Assembly: GCF_000016985.1 (NCBI RefSeq)
Contig: NC_009633.1
Location: forward strand, 1,488,001-1,552,000
Length of the DNA: 64,000 bases
From: Alkaliphilus metalliredigens QYMF
Lineage (GTDB): Bacteria > Bacillota > Clostridia > Peptostreptococcales > Natronincolaceae
Reading direction: 5' to 3'
Shown in pieces: positions 55,383-64,000 of this stretch. Within the stretch, counting starts at the first letter, position 1; each line of letters begins with the position of its first letter. The notes beneath the pieces are model-generated. The model did not search any database, was not told the DNA's origin, and saw only the letters and a program-made list of their open reading frames with translations. The translations under genes and the position numbers were made by a program.

Positions 55383-56201
55383 TTAGGTGTTTTCTTCTCG
55401 TAGTATAGGTAAAACACAGCAGCCAATACTTCCTCCCACTTTAATCACTTCACTAAATTCGATAAAAGAAGTATGGTATCCATGGTCTTGAAGGATATGA
55501 GTTAATGATTCACTACAACATAAAATTCTGTTTTGACCTAGGTTAATAATATTTGCAGCAAGAATATCAACTTGATCCTTGGGAACTTCTATGGTTTTTG
55601 AAAAATGGTCTTTGATATTTTGAGGCTTAAAGACATCATCAGAAATAAGGCAGGTATCTTTATCTAAAATACTAAAAACACAATCCAAGTGGATTTTGGT
55701 TGTATCAAAAAGAACCTTAATGATTTGATATTCCATATTATTTTGGGATAAAACAGCAGCAATTTCTTCCGCTGCCCTTTCATTGGAGCGGTTTCCTTGT
55801 CCAATAAATATTTTGTTGTCATGAACGATGACATCTCCCCCCTCTACATTATGGCTCATGAGGTGGATTTTGATTTTATGCTTTTTAGCTAATTGAATTA
55901 GCCCCTTGATTTCTGATTGTCTTAAGGGATCCGTCATTTTGCTGATAAATAAAATATTTTCAATAATGAAACCTATATCTCTAGTAAAAACTTGGCTGGG
56001 GCTACTATCTAAGTCTAAAAATTGCACCTTTACGCCACATTCTACTAATATGTTTACAAGTCGATTATACTGACTAATGGCTAGGTTTTTATCCATATCC
56101 TTTGAAAATATATTGTTAGCATCGACAATAAGAAGGTTACAAGGATAAGCCATCAAACAGTAACAAATCCTTTCGTATTCATTTTTTGTAAATACTCTCA
56201 T
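55383..56201 (-). CDS. Dimethylarginine dimethylaminohydrolase / arginine-deiminase-like amidinohydrolase
   Basis: The 272-residue protein has the guanidine-hydrolase signatures FTRDIGFII, NVEGGDVIVHDNKIFIGQGN, the catalytic His in TTKIHLDCVFSILD, and the catalytic Cys region GGSIGCCVLP. This is the DDAH/ADI fold that hydrolyses arginine-type side chains to citrulline plus an amine. ATG 56201 is preferred because GGAGG lies 10 bases upstream; the frame is open to 56279. Single gene, cytoplasmic. Confidence 0.85.
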   Translation of the reverse strand: MRVFTKNEYERICYCLMAYPCNLLIVDANNIFSKDMDKNLAISQYNRLVNILVECGVKVQFLDLDSSPSQVFTRDIGFIIENILFISKMTDPLRQSEIKGLIQLAKKHKIKIHLMSHNVEGGDVIVHDNKIFIGQGNRSNERAAEEIAAVLSQNNMEYQIIKVLFDTTKIHLDCVFSILDKDTCLISDDVFKPQNIKDHFSKTIEVPKDQVDILAANIINLGQNRILCCSESLTHILQDHGYHTSFIEFSEVIKVGGSIGCCVLPILREENT

Positions 56202-56315
56202 AGGATCAATTCCTCCCAAGTTTATTTTAAGTAGAGAAGGATAATCATTTATTATATTTATAGAGTTCCCATATATCATTTAAATATTGAGAAGGATTTG
56301 TTTTTGTGTTATAAA

Positions 56316-56352
56316 ATTAAAGTGTAGCGGAGATTTACCGCTACACTTTAAT
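56316..56352. terminator. Perfect 15-bp hairpin, probable bidirectional terminator
   Basis: ATTAAAGTGTAGCGG (56316-56330) pairs exactly with CCGCTACACTTTAAT (56338-56352), flanked by A- and T-rich tracts. Confidence 0.8.
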
Positions 56353-56469
56353 AATAATCGATTGTTGAGTCTTATTTCTAGTAGTCTGAACACATAATGC
56401 AACATGGTTTTTGTATACTGGAGTACATGGGATTCATTCATAGTAAAATAGCTGGTTTCTAAGTCTTCG

Positions 56470-56525
56470 CGAGAACCAAGTATAATCAATGAAGAAATGC
56501 TCCAAAAACAAGGAAATCCTGTTGG
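56470..56525 (+). pseudogene. Internally deleted fragment of the copper-amine-oxidase/PrcB_C gene
   Basis: Bases 56470-56511 match 59564-59605 almost exactly (encoding EPS-INE-MLQKQ), and 56512-56525 match 59888-59901 (encoding GNPVG). The two blocks are joined here, although 282 bases separate them in the intact gene. It is therefore a relic copy with an internal deletion. Confidence 0.75.
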
Positions 56526-56536
56526 CATGTTAGCTA

Positions 56537-56929
56537 TTATTTGTGCTTTTTCAAAAACCTTACGTAATACTCAATTCTATTGTTTATCCATTCGTCTATA
56601 TTATCTATATATGGATGCAGGTACTGAACATCTTGTTCATTTACCATATGCATAATTCTATTCTTAGCTTCATAGAAGGCTTCTTCCCTGTCTTGTTGAT
56701 AAAAGGAATTTGATTGTTTTAATCTTTCGACCATTGAATTGTTAATCATAATAACGCTTAGCTTGATGGTATCATCTAATTGGGACATGATTTCATCTAC
56801 TTTTCCTTGCTTGTTTAGACAGTGACTATGCCGGCCTAATGCAGACAACAGTTTAATTCCGAAAATGGCTAAGGCTAGAACCGATCCCATGAGTACGATT
56901 GTAGAAGTAATATACAATAAGTTATTCAT
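56537..56929 (-). CDS. Small membrane protein of the lysis-like cassette
   Basis: The 130-residue protein has one N-terminal helix (LLYITSTIVLMGSVLALAIF) and a charged cytoplasmic helix ending DIDEWINNRIEYYVRFLKK-like. This tail resembles NLDNWLENKISYYLN at the end of the upstream holin-like protein, suggesting a shared origin. Its start overlaps the amidase stop by 8 bases. Probably a holin or spanin-like partner; function inferred only from position. Confidence 0.65.
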   Translation of the reverse strand: MNNLLYITSTIVLMGSVLALAIFGIKLLSALGRHSHCLNKQGKVDEIMSQLDDTIKLSVIMINNSMVERLKQSNSFYQQDREEAFYEAKNRIMHMVNEQDVQYLHPYIDNIDEWINNRIEYYVRFLKKHK

Positions 56930-58181
56930 TTTTCATTAACTCCTTTCTTAGACTGTTAACTAAACAAAAAAGAACGCCCTTACTTGCGGACTCATCAAGT
57001 GTATCAGTATGATCATTAGAAAGGAGTCCAGCCTCTGTTAACGCATCATGGCATGATTTAGCCCAGTGAACTGGCGGTTGCGGGATTGGCGGTTTTTCTG
57101 TAATGGGAGGCGTATCCGGCAACTTGTCAGGATAGGTTTTCAATATTGTATTTTGCATTGCTACAAATTTTTCTCCATACCCTATACCTGGAACTGCCCA
57201 TTTTCCATTTAGATCTTCCCAACTGGGTGCACTTCCTCTTTGTACGAGATTGAATCTCTTGTCATACAGTATACGTCCAGCAGGAAGTGGGAGTATTGTA
57301 GCGTAAGCGAATAAATGCTGTATATGTGCTTCAACTCCAGCTGCTACTGTAGGAAATGATAGGCCTGGATTGTTAGGTCCAGTAGCCCCGAGACCTGAAA
57401 AATTATTCTGCTCTGGCTGAACGACCCCTGTAAATCTCAGCCAATTAGTTTCATGAATGGACTGAATAAACGCTAAATCTGCCTTGATTCCATACACTGA
57501 AGAGATGGTGTAATAGATATCAACAATTCCTGGATCGATAGAATGATTAACAGCTTTTAATGCCGACTTCAATTGTGGGGGAGTCAGTATAGATGTTCCC
57601 AATATACTTGTCTTCGTAACTATGTTTGAAGAAATGTATTGACTTATACCTGTAGCTACAGCAGCAGTAAGGCGCTGTTGCCATACCGAATCAGTAAGCA
57701 TTTTAAAATCTTCGGCATTATCCATGAAGCCGAATTCTACAATAATGGTTTCCACATGGGGATGTGTAAGTCTGATTATATAATAGTAATCCTGATCTGA
57801 ACCAGGAGCTACTGTACTTCTTCTGCTGAATACCCTTCTAACTATAAAATTAGTTTTTTTAACTTCTTCGAAAATGGATTTTGCCAATGTGTCTTTAGTG
57901 TGTATACTATGGATAACTTCGAAGCCTCTAACTGTACCATTGAAGGCATTATTATGACATGAAATACAGATAGATGCACCTGAATCTTTGATTAAATCTG
58001 TCAATTCCTTAGGAGTATAGTAGATGTCGTTGATTAAGGATCTATCTACATCTATATTCAGATTCTCAAGCTGCGTAGCAAGAAGTTCTGCAAATATGAG
58101 ATTTAAATATTTTTCTGTCATACCAAAGGCTACTGCCCCTGGATCTTTTCCACCATGGCCAGAATCAATGATTATCTTCAT
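56922..58181 (-). CDS. Peptidoglycan hydrolase: N-acetylmuramoyl-L-alanine amidase plus glucosaminidase
   Basis: The 419-residue protein starts directly with an Amidase_3 domain (IIDSGHGGKDPGAVAFG, H8 zinc ligand; SCHNNAFNG; VEFGFMDN with catalytic E). Residues about 200-335 are a glucosaminidase domain (AFIQSIHETNWLRFTG, catalytic E; NNFSGLGATG). A proline linker and a C-terminal WAKSCHDALTEAGLLSN region follow. There is no signal peptide, as in phage endolysins that need a holin. It lies between two small membrane-protein genes with overlapping ends. Confidence 0.9.
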   Translation of the reverse strand: MKIIIDSGHGGKDPGAVAFGMTEKYLNLIFAELLATQLENLNIDVDRSLINDIYYTPKELTDLIKDSGASICISCHNNAFNGTVRGFEVIHSIHTKDTLAKSIFEEVKKTNFIVRRVFSRRSTVAPGSDQDYYYIIRLTHPHVETIIVEFGFMDNAEDFKMLTDSVWQQRLTAAVATGISQYISSNIVTKTSILGTSILTPPQLKSALKAVNHSIDPGIVDIYYTISSVYGIKADLAFIQSIHETNWLRFTGVVQPEQNNFSGLGATGPNNPGLSFPTVAAGVEAHIQHLFAYATILPLPAGRILYDKRFNLVQRGSAPSWEDLNGKWAVPGIGYGEKFVAMQNTILKTYPDKLPDTPPITEKPPIPQPPVHWAKSCHDALTEAGLLSNDHTDTLDESASKGVLFCLVNSLRKELMKNE

Positions 58182-58639
58182 AATGTTACCTCCATTTCAC
58201 CACTATAGGTTAAGTGTAAAAAGTTAATTGATTCTGAGTTCAAATAGTATGAAATTTTATTTTCCAGCCAATTATCTAAATTTTGATACTTTTTTTCTAG
58301 TTCATGAACAATTGTGGAACTGATGATATTTTTTGATTTTTCTTTTATCATGTTAAAGGCTATTTGAACTTCATCATCAGTAAGAAAGCGACTGCTCTTC
58401 ATAATATCATCTATATATGTTTGATAAACTGTAGAGATTGCAGTTTGTATGGCCGTTTCTGCGACTTCGGTATATTGTAAAAGCTCTTGACTGTCAAGCT
58501 GACTATTTAGTTCTTCTGTCAACTTGTTTATCAAGGAGACTAAATACCCTGTTATAACTGGTATTAAAGGAATAATCAAGCCCCGAATAATTGAACTAAC
58601 TAAATCGTTCAATAGTACAGTATCATTCATGAAATTCAC
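58178..58639 (-). CDS. Holin-like membrane protein (LLH-type candidate)
   Basis: The 153-residue protein has one N-terminal helix (GLIIPLIPVITGYLVSLINK) and a long helical cytoplasmic part with VAETAIQTAISTVYQTYIDD and LTDDEVQIAFNMIKEKSKNI. This helix-plus-coil layout resembles phage holins of the LL-H family. Its stop overlaps the amidase start by four bases. It is the first gene of the cassette. No other phage structural gene is near. Confidence 0.7.
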   Translation of the reverse strand: MNFMNDTVLLNDLVSSIIRGLIIPLIPVITGYLVSLINKLTEELNSQLDSQELLQYTEVAETAIQTAISTVYQTYIDDIMKSSRFLTDDEVQIAFNMIKEKSKNIISSTIVHELEKKYQNLDNWLENKISYYLNSESINFLHLTYSGEMEVTL

Positions 58640-58791
58640 TCCAATTCATTTGGTTTTTACTAAATTATATGACTACAACGCTATACTTGTGCCGTATAAC
58701 TTACTGAGAGGAGTGTACGGAAAGTCTTTTTCCATGGTAATTGATGATAAAACATAGGCCATAATCCGATGCGCATATTAATCTTAAGGAT

Positions 58792-59298
58792 TTAATGGTA
58801 TTTTGAGTTGGAAATACGTTTACTGTAATAAACATAGTAGAAGCCTAAGGCACTCATTAAACCTAGAGTATAGGCGACTAAAGAGTGTAACGCGCTCCAC
58901 TTTCCCTGACGATATTCTAGAAAGCCTAGCTCTATAGAGAGGGCTTCTATTATTGTTGATAGTGCTGAAAACAGAAGAATTAAAAGACATTTTTTACTAC
59001 GGTCCTTGGGTAAAAACCTGATTAATAATAATCCTAGACAAAAAAATGGACCAATTATAACAAATAAGTCTAATTCACCAACGGGTATCAGTATAAAGCG
59101 ATCAATCCAAAACTTATGATCAATAAAGAACTTTTCTAAGATACCACCGACGATCATAGTCCAAATAGCAACAGGCAATGCATGAAAGAATTGCTGTAAA
59201 GAACATGAAAAATAAATTGCTAACCAACTTATAATGGCTAAAAGTAGCCATGGTAAATTATAGGCATCTAAAAATTCAATAAGTACTTCAATATTCAC
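58792..59298 (-). CDS. CBO0543-like integral membrane protein
   Basis: AAGGAG lies 7 bases before GTG 59298 (168 residues); the GTG at 59307 directly abuts it. Five hydrophobic helices are visible, with FHALPVAIWTMIVGGILEKF, the short polar DHKFWIDRFILIPVGELDL and a C-terminal ALHSLVAYTLGLMSALGFYY. The layout resembles the small CBO0543-type proteins of Clostridia and Bacilli, of unknown role. It is transcribed toward the lysis-like cassette but 150 bases apart. Confidence 0.7.
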   Translation of the reverse strand: MNIEVLIEFLDAYNLPWLLLAIISWLAIYFSCSLQQFFHALPVAIWTMIVGGILEKFFIDHKFWIDRFILIPVGELDLFVIIGPFFCLGLLLIRFLPKDRSKKCLLILLFSALSTIIEALSIELGFLEYRQGKWSALHSLVAYTLGLMSALGFYYVYYSKRISNSKYH

Positions 59299-59467
59299 TA
59301 ACTTCACTCCTTGTATATTTATAATGTATTATGGCACTAATACATTGATTTGATAACTAATTTCTCGAATTAGGGAACAAATAATAAATTAACTACGTCT
59401 AATGATTAGAAGGATAAAAAAATAATGATGAGTGTGAAATTAAAAAGGAGGAATTCAACCATCAGTA

Positions 59468-60634
59468 ATGCCAAAGGATATGATTGAGGTTGATTGGAGA
59501 CAGCCAATGGATATGGGGAAATTACCAATGAGTTCATTTGATACTGCTGTTTCAGACTTAACCCGAGAACCAAGTATGATCAATGAAAAAATGCTCCAAA
59601 AACAAAGAGAGATCGATAAATACTTATTTGAAGATCATGCTGAAGAAATTAATAAAAAAGGTTTTATGGTTACGCATACAGGTCCATATGATGATTATGT
59701 CGAAATAGGGATAACACCATACAATGAAGAAAATGCCACATATCTATATGACATTTTTGGAGAAGATAATGTTAAAATTGTTGAAGGGCAACAGGCGATT
59801 ACATTGCCATTACATGCAGATATTGGTGTGGTTGATGCTGATACTGTTATACCAATCGTTCACTATGAAAACCAAATCATAAAAGAAGGAAATCCTGTTG
59901 GAATTCAAGTGAACGGCCAGTTACTAGAATTAGATGTAGAGCCATTCATTGAAAATAATCGAACATTAATACCCCTAAGGGGAGTTATGGAGCAATTAGG
60001 AGCTAATGTTAAATGGCATCCAGAGCGAAGGGTTGTTGAAGTTCATACTGAAGACATCAATATTGAACTGGTTATAGGAGAAAATACTGCGAAGGTAATA
60101 AGAAATATTGATGGAATATCACAAGAAGAGACCTTGGAACTAGAGGTTCCATCAAAGATTGTTGATGGTCGTACATTTATTCTTGGTCGATTCGTTACGG
60201 AAACTTTAGGAGCAAAAGTGGAATGGAATGAATCATTACGCTTGATGATCATTGAAACCGATGGTGAAAGTGATATTATTGGTGTTGAACGACCAATAGA
60301 TTTTGAAATAGTAGAAAACCAGGTAATCGAAGGAAATGAAGCTGTATCGAAATGGTATCAAGATAAATTTAATAGCGAAGGGATATATTCTTTAATAGAT
60401 GGAGACTGGATATATGTATTGGTGTCAGCAGGAGAGAAACCTACTGGGGGATATGATCTGCAAATAGATAGTATCACTGAAGTAACACCAGGGACAGCAT
60501 ATGTCCATGCAGCACTAAAAGCTGCAGATAAGGATGCAATGGTGACTCAAGCATTGACATATCCAAATGCTGTGGTTAGATTTCTTAAAGATGGTATTGA
60601 AACAATTGAAGGAGATTTGGTAAATCTGCACTAA
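59468..60634 (+). CDS. Copper-amine-oxidase-N domain plus PrcB_C domain protein, probably 5'-truncated
   Basis: The 388-residue product has two Cu_amine_oxidN1-type repeats at about 145-275 (EPFIENNRTLIPLRGVMEQL, GRTFILGRFVTETLGAKVEW) and a PrcB_C domain at about 300-385 (VLVSAGEKPTGGYDLQIDSI). These domains are normally exported, but no signal peptide is present and AAGGAGG is 18 bases before ATG 59468. A shifted upstream frame (ATG ATG AGT at 59424) could be the lost N-terminus. A deleted copy lies at 56470. Function is unknown; cell-surface protease regulation is one possibility. Confidence 0.78.
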   Translation: MPKDMIEVDWRQPMDMGKLPMSSFDTAVSDLTREPSMINEKMLQKQREIDKYLFEDHAEEINKKGFMVTHTGPYDDYVEIGITPYNEENATYLYDIFGEDNVKIVEGQQAITLPLHADIGVVDADTVIPIVHYENQIIKEGNPVGIQVNGQLLELDVEPFIENNRTLIPLRGVMEQLGANVKWHPERRVVEVHTEDINIELVIGENTAKVIRNIDGISQEETLELEVPSKIVDGRTFILGRFVTETLGAKVEWNESLRLMIIETDGESDIIGVERPIDFEIVENQVIEGNEAVSKWYQDKFNSEGIYSLIDGDWIYVLVSAGEKPTGGYDLQIDSITEVTPGTAYVHAALKAADKDAMVTQALTYPNAVVRFLKDGIETIEGDLVNLH

Positions 60635-60658
60635 GTATAAAAATGAATAGATGTACGA

Positions 60659-60706
60659 AAAAGACGACTCAAATTCACTTGTTGAATTTAAGAGTCGTCT
60701 TTTTTA
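60659..60706 (+). terminator. Rho-independent terminator
   Basis: AAAAGACGACTC pairs with GAGTCGTCTTTTT across a loop that itself contains AAATTCA/TTGAATTT pairing; a T run follows. Confidence 0.9.
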
Positions 60707-60804
60707 TGAAATACATTTCAATTTTGACCTATTCCTAAGTCCATTAGTTTGGGTGTTTTTTAGAACTTCACGATATGTTCCCTTTATGGAAAGCATGAGA
60801 TTGA

Positions 60805-61284
60805 TTAAGGGGTATATTTCTCTACAACCTTAAGAATGACATCCTTTTCGATGGTTAAATGATATAAACCATCGTATTGTTCAAGTCGTTCAGCAAGTCC
60901 CTCTTGATCTGTTATTAACGCATTACTCAAATCATCCCAATTGACTAGCTCAGCCTCAACATTGTCTGATAGCTCTAGACTTTCTTCTTTTTCAACTTCA
61001 TTATAAACGTAAAATCCACTGGGGAAGTCTGTATCGATATTAAGTCCTAACTCAGTGATTCTCTCTGTATCCTCAAGAGAGAGCCATTCCACCTGATCGA
61101 AGGTGATAATACCCTTTTCGTTATCGAAATCTGACACATAGACCAATATTTCGGTAGGTTCAACGTTTTCTGTGTTTGTTTCTTCTGGACTACACCCAAT
61201 CAAGATGCCCAATACTAAAATGAGTAGCAGGGCTATCCCCACCCATTTCCTTTTATTCAATGAATTGTTAAATTGTTGTTTCAT
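60805..61284 (-). CDS. Lipoprotein of unknown function
   Basis: The 159-residue protein has a signal with lipobox (VGIALLLILVLGILIGC, lipidated Cys about residue 31). The mature part is strongly acidic, with YVSDFDNEKGIITFDQVEWL and LSDNVEAELVNWDDL. GAGAGGAG precedes ATG 61284. It is anchored outside the membrane. Family not firmly recognised. Single-gene unit, convergent with the PrcB_C-domain gene. Confidence 0.78.
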   Translation of the reverse strand: MKQQFNNSLNKRKWVGIALLLILVLGILIGCSPEETNTENVEPTEILVYVSDFDNEKGIITFDQVEWLSLEDTERITELGLNIDTDFPSGFYVYNEVEKEESLELSDNVEAELVNWDDLSNALITDQEGLAERLEQYDGLYHLTIEKDVILKVVEKYTP

Positions 61285-61582
61285 TATCTTTCTCCTCTCG
61301 GGTTAAAGCATGCTGACCCAATATATCTATTTTACCACTATGATTCTATGACGTCTATCTGATAAAAAAGTTCCATAAAAATCATATGTTCTATGGAATT
61401 TTTTGTATTACATTAAATGAACAAGTCCTATAATCAAAGCTCTTAACACAGATCATATAGAATAAGATAGAGTGGGAGCCTATTTATGATGAGAGAAAGA
61501 TAAATGTTATAAAATTCCATGTGTTTATGGTATGATTAAGATCAATGAAAAATTGTGAAAATGAAATGAGGGGGGAGTCACA

Positions 61583-62818
61583 TTGACTAAAAACGATTCA
61601 CCGGTAGCTAAACCAATTTCTTCAGGGGAAAGAATTAGAGAACTAGATATTATAAGAGGGTTTGCCCTTTTTGGAGTACTTCTCGTCAATATAGCCATGT
61701 TTAATACAACATTATTTTCTGAGATGGCTTCTGTTTCACCGATGTCTAATCCATTACATCTAGATGGATTATCTGATAGGATATCTGCTGTGTTGATTCA
61801 AATTTTTGCCCAAGGTAAGTTTTATACAATCTTTTCATTTTTGTTTGGTCTAGGTTTTTATATTTTTATGGAAAGGGCGGAATCTAAAAATCGCTCTGCA
61901 AATTATCTTTTTGCACGTCGATCATTTATTCTTGTACTATTTGGTATACTACATTTTGTATTTGTTTGGTACGGAGATATTTTACATGTATATGGGATCA
62001 TAGCCTTCTTATTAATGCTTTTTAGAAACAGAAGCATTAAAACCATCAGAAATTGGATTGTGGCATTGCTTATATTATCCACATTGATATTTAGTGGTTT
62101 CGCATTTTTAAATGATTATATTTCAACAATAGTCAGTAATGAAGTCATGATGGATCAATACAACAATATATATATCCAAATGGAACAATCCGTTGAAATC
62201 TATAGTAATGGCTCCTTTGTAGAAATCGTAGCCTATAGAATGAAAAATGAATTTCCTGTAGTGGCGTCACAATTGGTATTTTTGATTCCTAAGATACTTG
62301 GGATGTTTCTCATTGGACTCTATGTAGGAAAGAGAAGAATATTCAATAATGTAGAAAACAACGTAGATTTTATTAGAAAAGTATGGAGATGGGGTGGTGC
62401 AATAGGAATTTTAACGACATTAGGATATGTGCTCATTCAGTTTAATTTGATGCAGCCAGATTCCCTGTTCTATAATAGTTCTATTGCATTATTCAAGGAG
62501 ATATCCACAGTGTTTTTGTCGATGTTCTATGTTACAAGTCTAATCCTTCTATATCAAAAAACGCCTTTTAAAAGATTTCTTTATCCTCTAAGCTATATGG
62601 GGCGAATGGCACTAACCAATTATTTAGTACAATGTATCCTATGTTCATTTATTTTTTATGGGTATGGGTTAGGACTTTTAAATAAGGCAAGTATTGCAAC
62701 GGGAATACTATTAACGATATTGATCTACACTGCTCAAGTGTTTTTTAGTATGTTTTGGTTAAAAAAGTATCATTATGGACCAGTAGAGTGGTTGTGGCGG
62801 CATCTTACTTATAATTAA
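61583..62818 (+). CDS. DUF418 (YeiB-like) multi-pass membrane protein
   Basis: The TTG start at 61583 follows GGGGGGAG. The 411-residue protein opens with ERIRELDIIRGFALFGVLLV, the signature of the YeiB/DUF418 and heparan-acetyltransferase-like group, and has about ten helices. The C-terminal DUF418 region includes PLSYMGRMALTNYLVQCILC and KYHYGPVEWLWRHLTY. Members are proposed membrane transporters or acyltransferases; function is unproven. Its own terminator follows. Confidence 0.9.
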   Translation: MTKNDSPVAKPISSGERIRELDIIRGFALFGVLLVNIAMFNTTLFSEMASVSPMSNPLHLDGLSDRISAVLIQIFAQGKFYTIFSFLFGLGFYIFMERAESKNRSANYLFARRSFILVLFGILHFVFVWYGDILHVYGIIAFLLMLFRNRSIKTIRNWIVALLILSTLIFSGFAFLNDYISTIVSNEVMMDQYNNIYIQMEQSVEIYSNGSFVEIVAYRMKNEFPVVASQLVFLIPKILGMFLIGLYVGKRRIFNNVENNVDFIRKVWRWGGAIGILTTLGYVLIQFNLMQPDSLFYNSSIALFKEISTVFLSMFYVTSLILLYQKTPFKRFLYPLSYMGRMALTNYLVQCILCSFIFYGYGLGLLNKASIATGILLTILIYTAQVFFSMFWLKKYHYGPVEWLWRHLTYN

Positions 62819-62827
62819 TATTAACAA

Positions 62828-62870
62828 AAAAATCTTTCCTACGTGAATCGTAGGAGGGGTTTCTTTTTAT
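62828..62870 (+). terminator. Rho-independent terminator of the DUF418 gene
   Basis: AATCTTTCCTACG pairs with CGTAGGAGGGGTT around TGAAT, followed by TCTTTTT. Related in sequence to the terminator at 26537. Confidence 0.88.
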
Positions 62871-63115
62871 TAATGATGTTTACGTTTTAGAAAGTGAAAT
62901 ATATGAGCTAATAGAAGCTTGAAAATTGAACTGTTCCGATGCACTCTAAAACATTGACTAAAAAAACTGGAAAAATACTGTTAAAAATGGTATAATCTAG
63001 AAGGTGTTTCGTGGATTCATGTGTATGGGGTAAAGAGAAGAATCTATTTGACATGAAATCTAGATATAAATATACTGTAGCAGATTATCAAATTGTAGAA
63101 AGGATGGTTATTTAA

Positions 63116-64000
63116 ATGAAGTTCAGAAAAACGATTAGCTTTATTATGGTGGGAGGATTACTTTTTTCAGGTGGGACGGTTGCTTTTGGACAAGGAACTA
63201 ATGCTTCTATAACTATGTCTGTGGAGCGTGCAGTTAGCCATCCAGGCGCAGAAAACACTACCACTGACAGTAATCTGTCGGAATCACAAGCGTTAGAATT
63301 GGCAAAGGAATATATGGAAAGTTTTTATGGTGAAAACATGGAGAAAGAGGAATTTGATACGCAAGCTAGTTACAGAGAAAATTGGCAAAACCCTGAAGAG
63401 TATACATGGGAGATCGCATTCAGTCGACATAGTAGAGATAGTTATTTTCATGCCAATGTTACAATTAGAGATATAGATGAAAAGTTGATGAGTATTAGAA
63501 AACACAGTGATTACAGAGGTGAAGCGGTCCAGATTGCAAAATATACAAAAGAAGAGGCGGAAAAAATAGCTTACAATTTTATTAAGGACTTTAAACCAGA
63601 TAGTATGGAGCAACTTATAGTAGGCACCAGCCCTCATATGAGATACTATGATCATGTAAATAGTAGTGGACTAAATCCTAGAGAGTATCATATTTTCTAT
63701 ACAAGACAAGAAAATGATATTCCTGTAGTGGGAGATGGCATACAAATAGGTGTAAATAATGCTACGGGAGAAGTAACTTCTTATAGTTACAACTGGAATG
63801 AAAAAGAGCTTCCAGCAGCTGATGCAACTATTTCTGCTGAAGAAGCTAGAGGTATGTTTAAAGAGAAACTTGATTTTCAACTTAATTACATATCTGTAAG
63901 AGATAGAAGCGAACCTTATGGTGAAGAGATAGAAAAAGTAAGATTAACTTATTCTCCAAGCTTTAACGGTGGAAGCTTGATTGATGCCACTACAGGGCAG
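63116..64000 (+). CDS. Secreted YcdB/YcdC-like repeat protein, 3' end beyond window
   Basis: ATG 63116 follows AAAGGA. The first 295 codons are open to the right edge. A signal peptide is clear (RKTISFIMVGGLLFSGGTVA, cleavage after AFG). Two or more repeats of a YcdB/PepSY-like unit follow: SESQALELAKEYMESFYGEN, TKEEAEKIAYNFIKDFKP, then GVNNATGEVTSYSYNWNEKE and SAEEARGMFKEKL. Such proteins are exported and often carry S-layer homology domains at the C-terminus, which would lie outside this window. Confidence 0.8.
   Translation, partial: MKFRKTISFIMVGGLLFSGGTVAFGQGTNASITMSVERAVSHPGAENTTTDSNLSESQALELAKEYMESFYGENMEKEEFDTQASYRENWQNPEEYTWEIAFSRHSRDSYFHANVTIRDIDEKLMSIRKHSDYRGEAVQIAKYTKEEAEKIAYNFIKDFKPDSMEQLIVGTSPHMRYYDHVNSSGLNPREYHIFYTRQENDIPVVGDGIQIGVNNATGEVTSYSYNWNEKELPAADATISAEEARGMFKEKLDFQLNYISVRDRSEPYGEEIEKVRLTYSPSFNGGSLIDATTGQ

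Noticed and set aside
26537-62870. Similar terminators at 26537 and 62828 as a mobile repeat
   Set aside because: The similarity is limited to the stem of an ordinary terminator and both follow gene ends at normal distance; common terminator sequence is sufficient explanation.

Overview
The window is AT-rich DNA with Gram-positive Shine-Dalgarno sites, frequent TTG and GTG starts, a selenocysteine-type peroxiredoxin, two GEMM-I cyclic-di-GMP riboswitches, large chemoreceptors, Hcp and ferredoxin-containing MinD-like ATPases. This points to an anaerobic, motile, selenocysteine-using member of the Clostridia. An Alkaliphilus-like genome is my best guess from gene content, not from any search. 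I saw no rRNA, tRNA or CRISPR array.

Layout. 1-12 kb holds small stand-alone accessory genes: a membrane protein broken at a TA repeat, a flavodoxin/ferredoxin protein, a serine hydrolase, a YbaK-like deacylase, DUF1697, VOC and GNAT enzymes, an orphan E2-type acyltransferase, a methyltransferase, an AlkD-like HEAT protein and PlsC. A GC-rich folded element that may be a structured RNA lies at 11.4 kb. 12-17.5 kb holds an M15 peptidase, a DUF438/hemerythrin/PAS protein behind an HcpR-like dyad, Hcp (nitrosative stress) and a universal stress protein. 17.7-22.7 kb is a cyclic-di-GMP block: a four-PAS GGDEF/EAL protein, then a GEMM-I riboswitch and a chemoreceptor. 22.8-29.5 kb has pirin, an ABC-F protein behind two look-alike attenuator hairpins, GNATs, a DJ-1/PfpI protein and several gene remnants. 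29.7-34.2 kb is a complete Bce-type module for sensing and resisting peptide antibiotics (regulator, kinase, ATPase, permease).

34.4-35.1 kb (minus strand) encodes a peroxiredoxin whose peroxidatic residue is an in-frame TGA followed by a SECIS-like hairpin. Divergent from it, 35.4-38.7 kb is a cluster of a DUF134 regulator with three operator-like repeats, two NifX-like proteins, two MinD/ferredoxin ATPases and a HAD phosphatase. A sirtuin follows. A second GEMM-I riboswitch then precedes a chemoreceptor gene that is split by a complete IS21-family element (42047-44808, 5-bp target duplication CTAGA).

46-51 kb is a decayed mobile zone: two differently composed IS1634-like transposase wrecks bracket two genes of unknown function. 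51.2-55.3 kb is a MarR-ArsA-ABC exporter operon with a perfect operator over its -10 box. 55.4-64 kb has a DDAH-like hydrolase, a three-gene orphan lysis-like cassette (holin-like, amidase/glucosaminidase, small membrane protein), a copper-amine-oxidase-domain/PrcB_C protein with a deleted second copy, a lipoprotein, a DUF418 membrane protein and the start of a YcdB/YcdC-like secreted protein.

The most notable items are the TGA peroxiredoxin, the two riboswitch-controlled chemoreceptors (one disrupted), the candidate structured RNA at 11.4 kb, the tandem attenuators before the ABC-F gene, and the TA-repeat frame break at 635-648.
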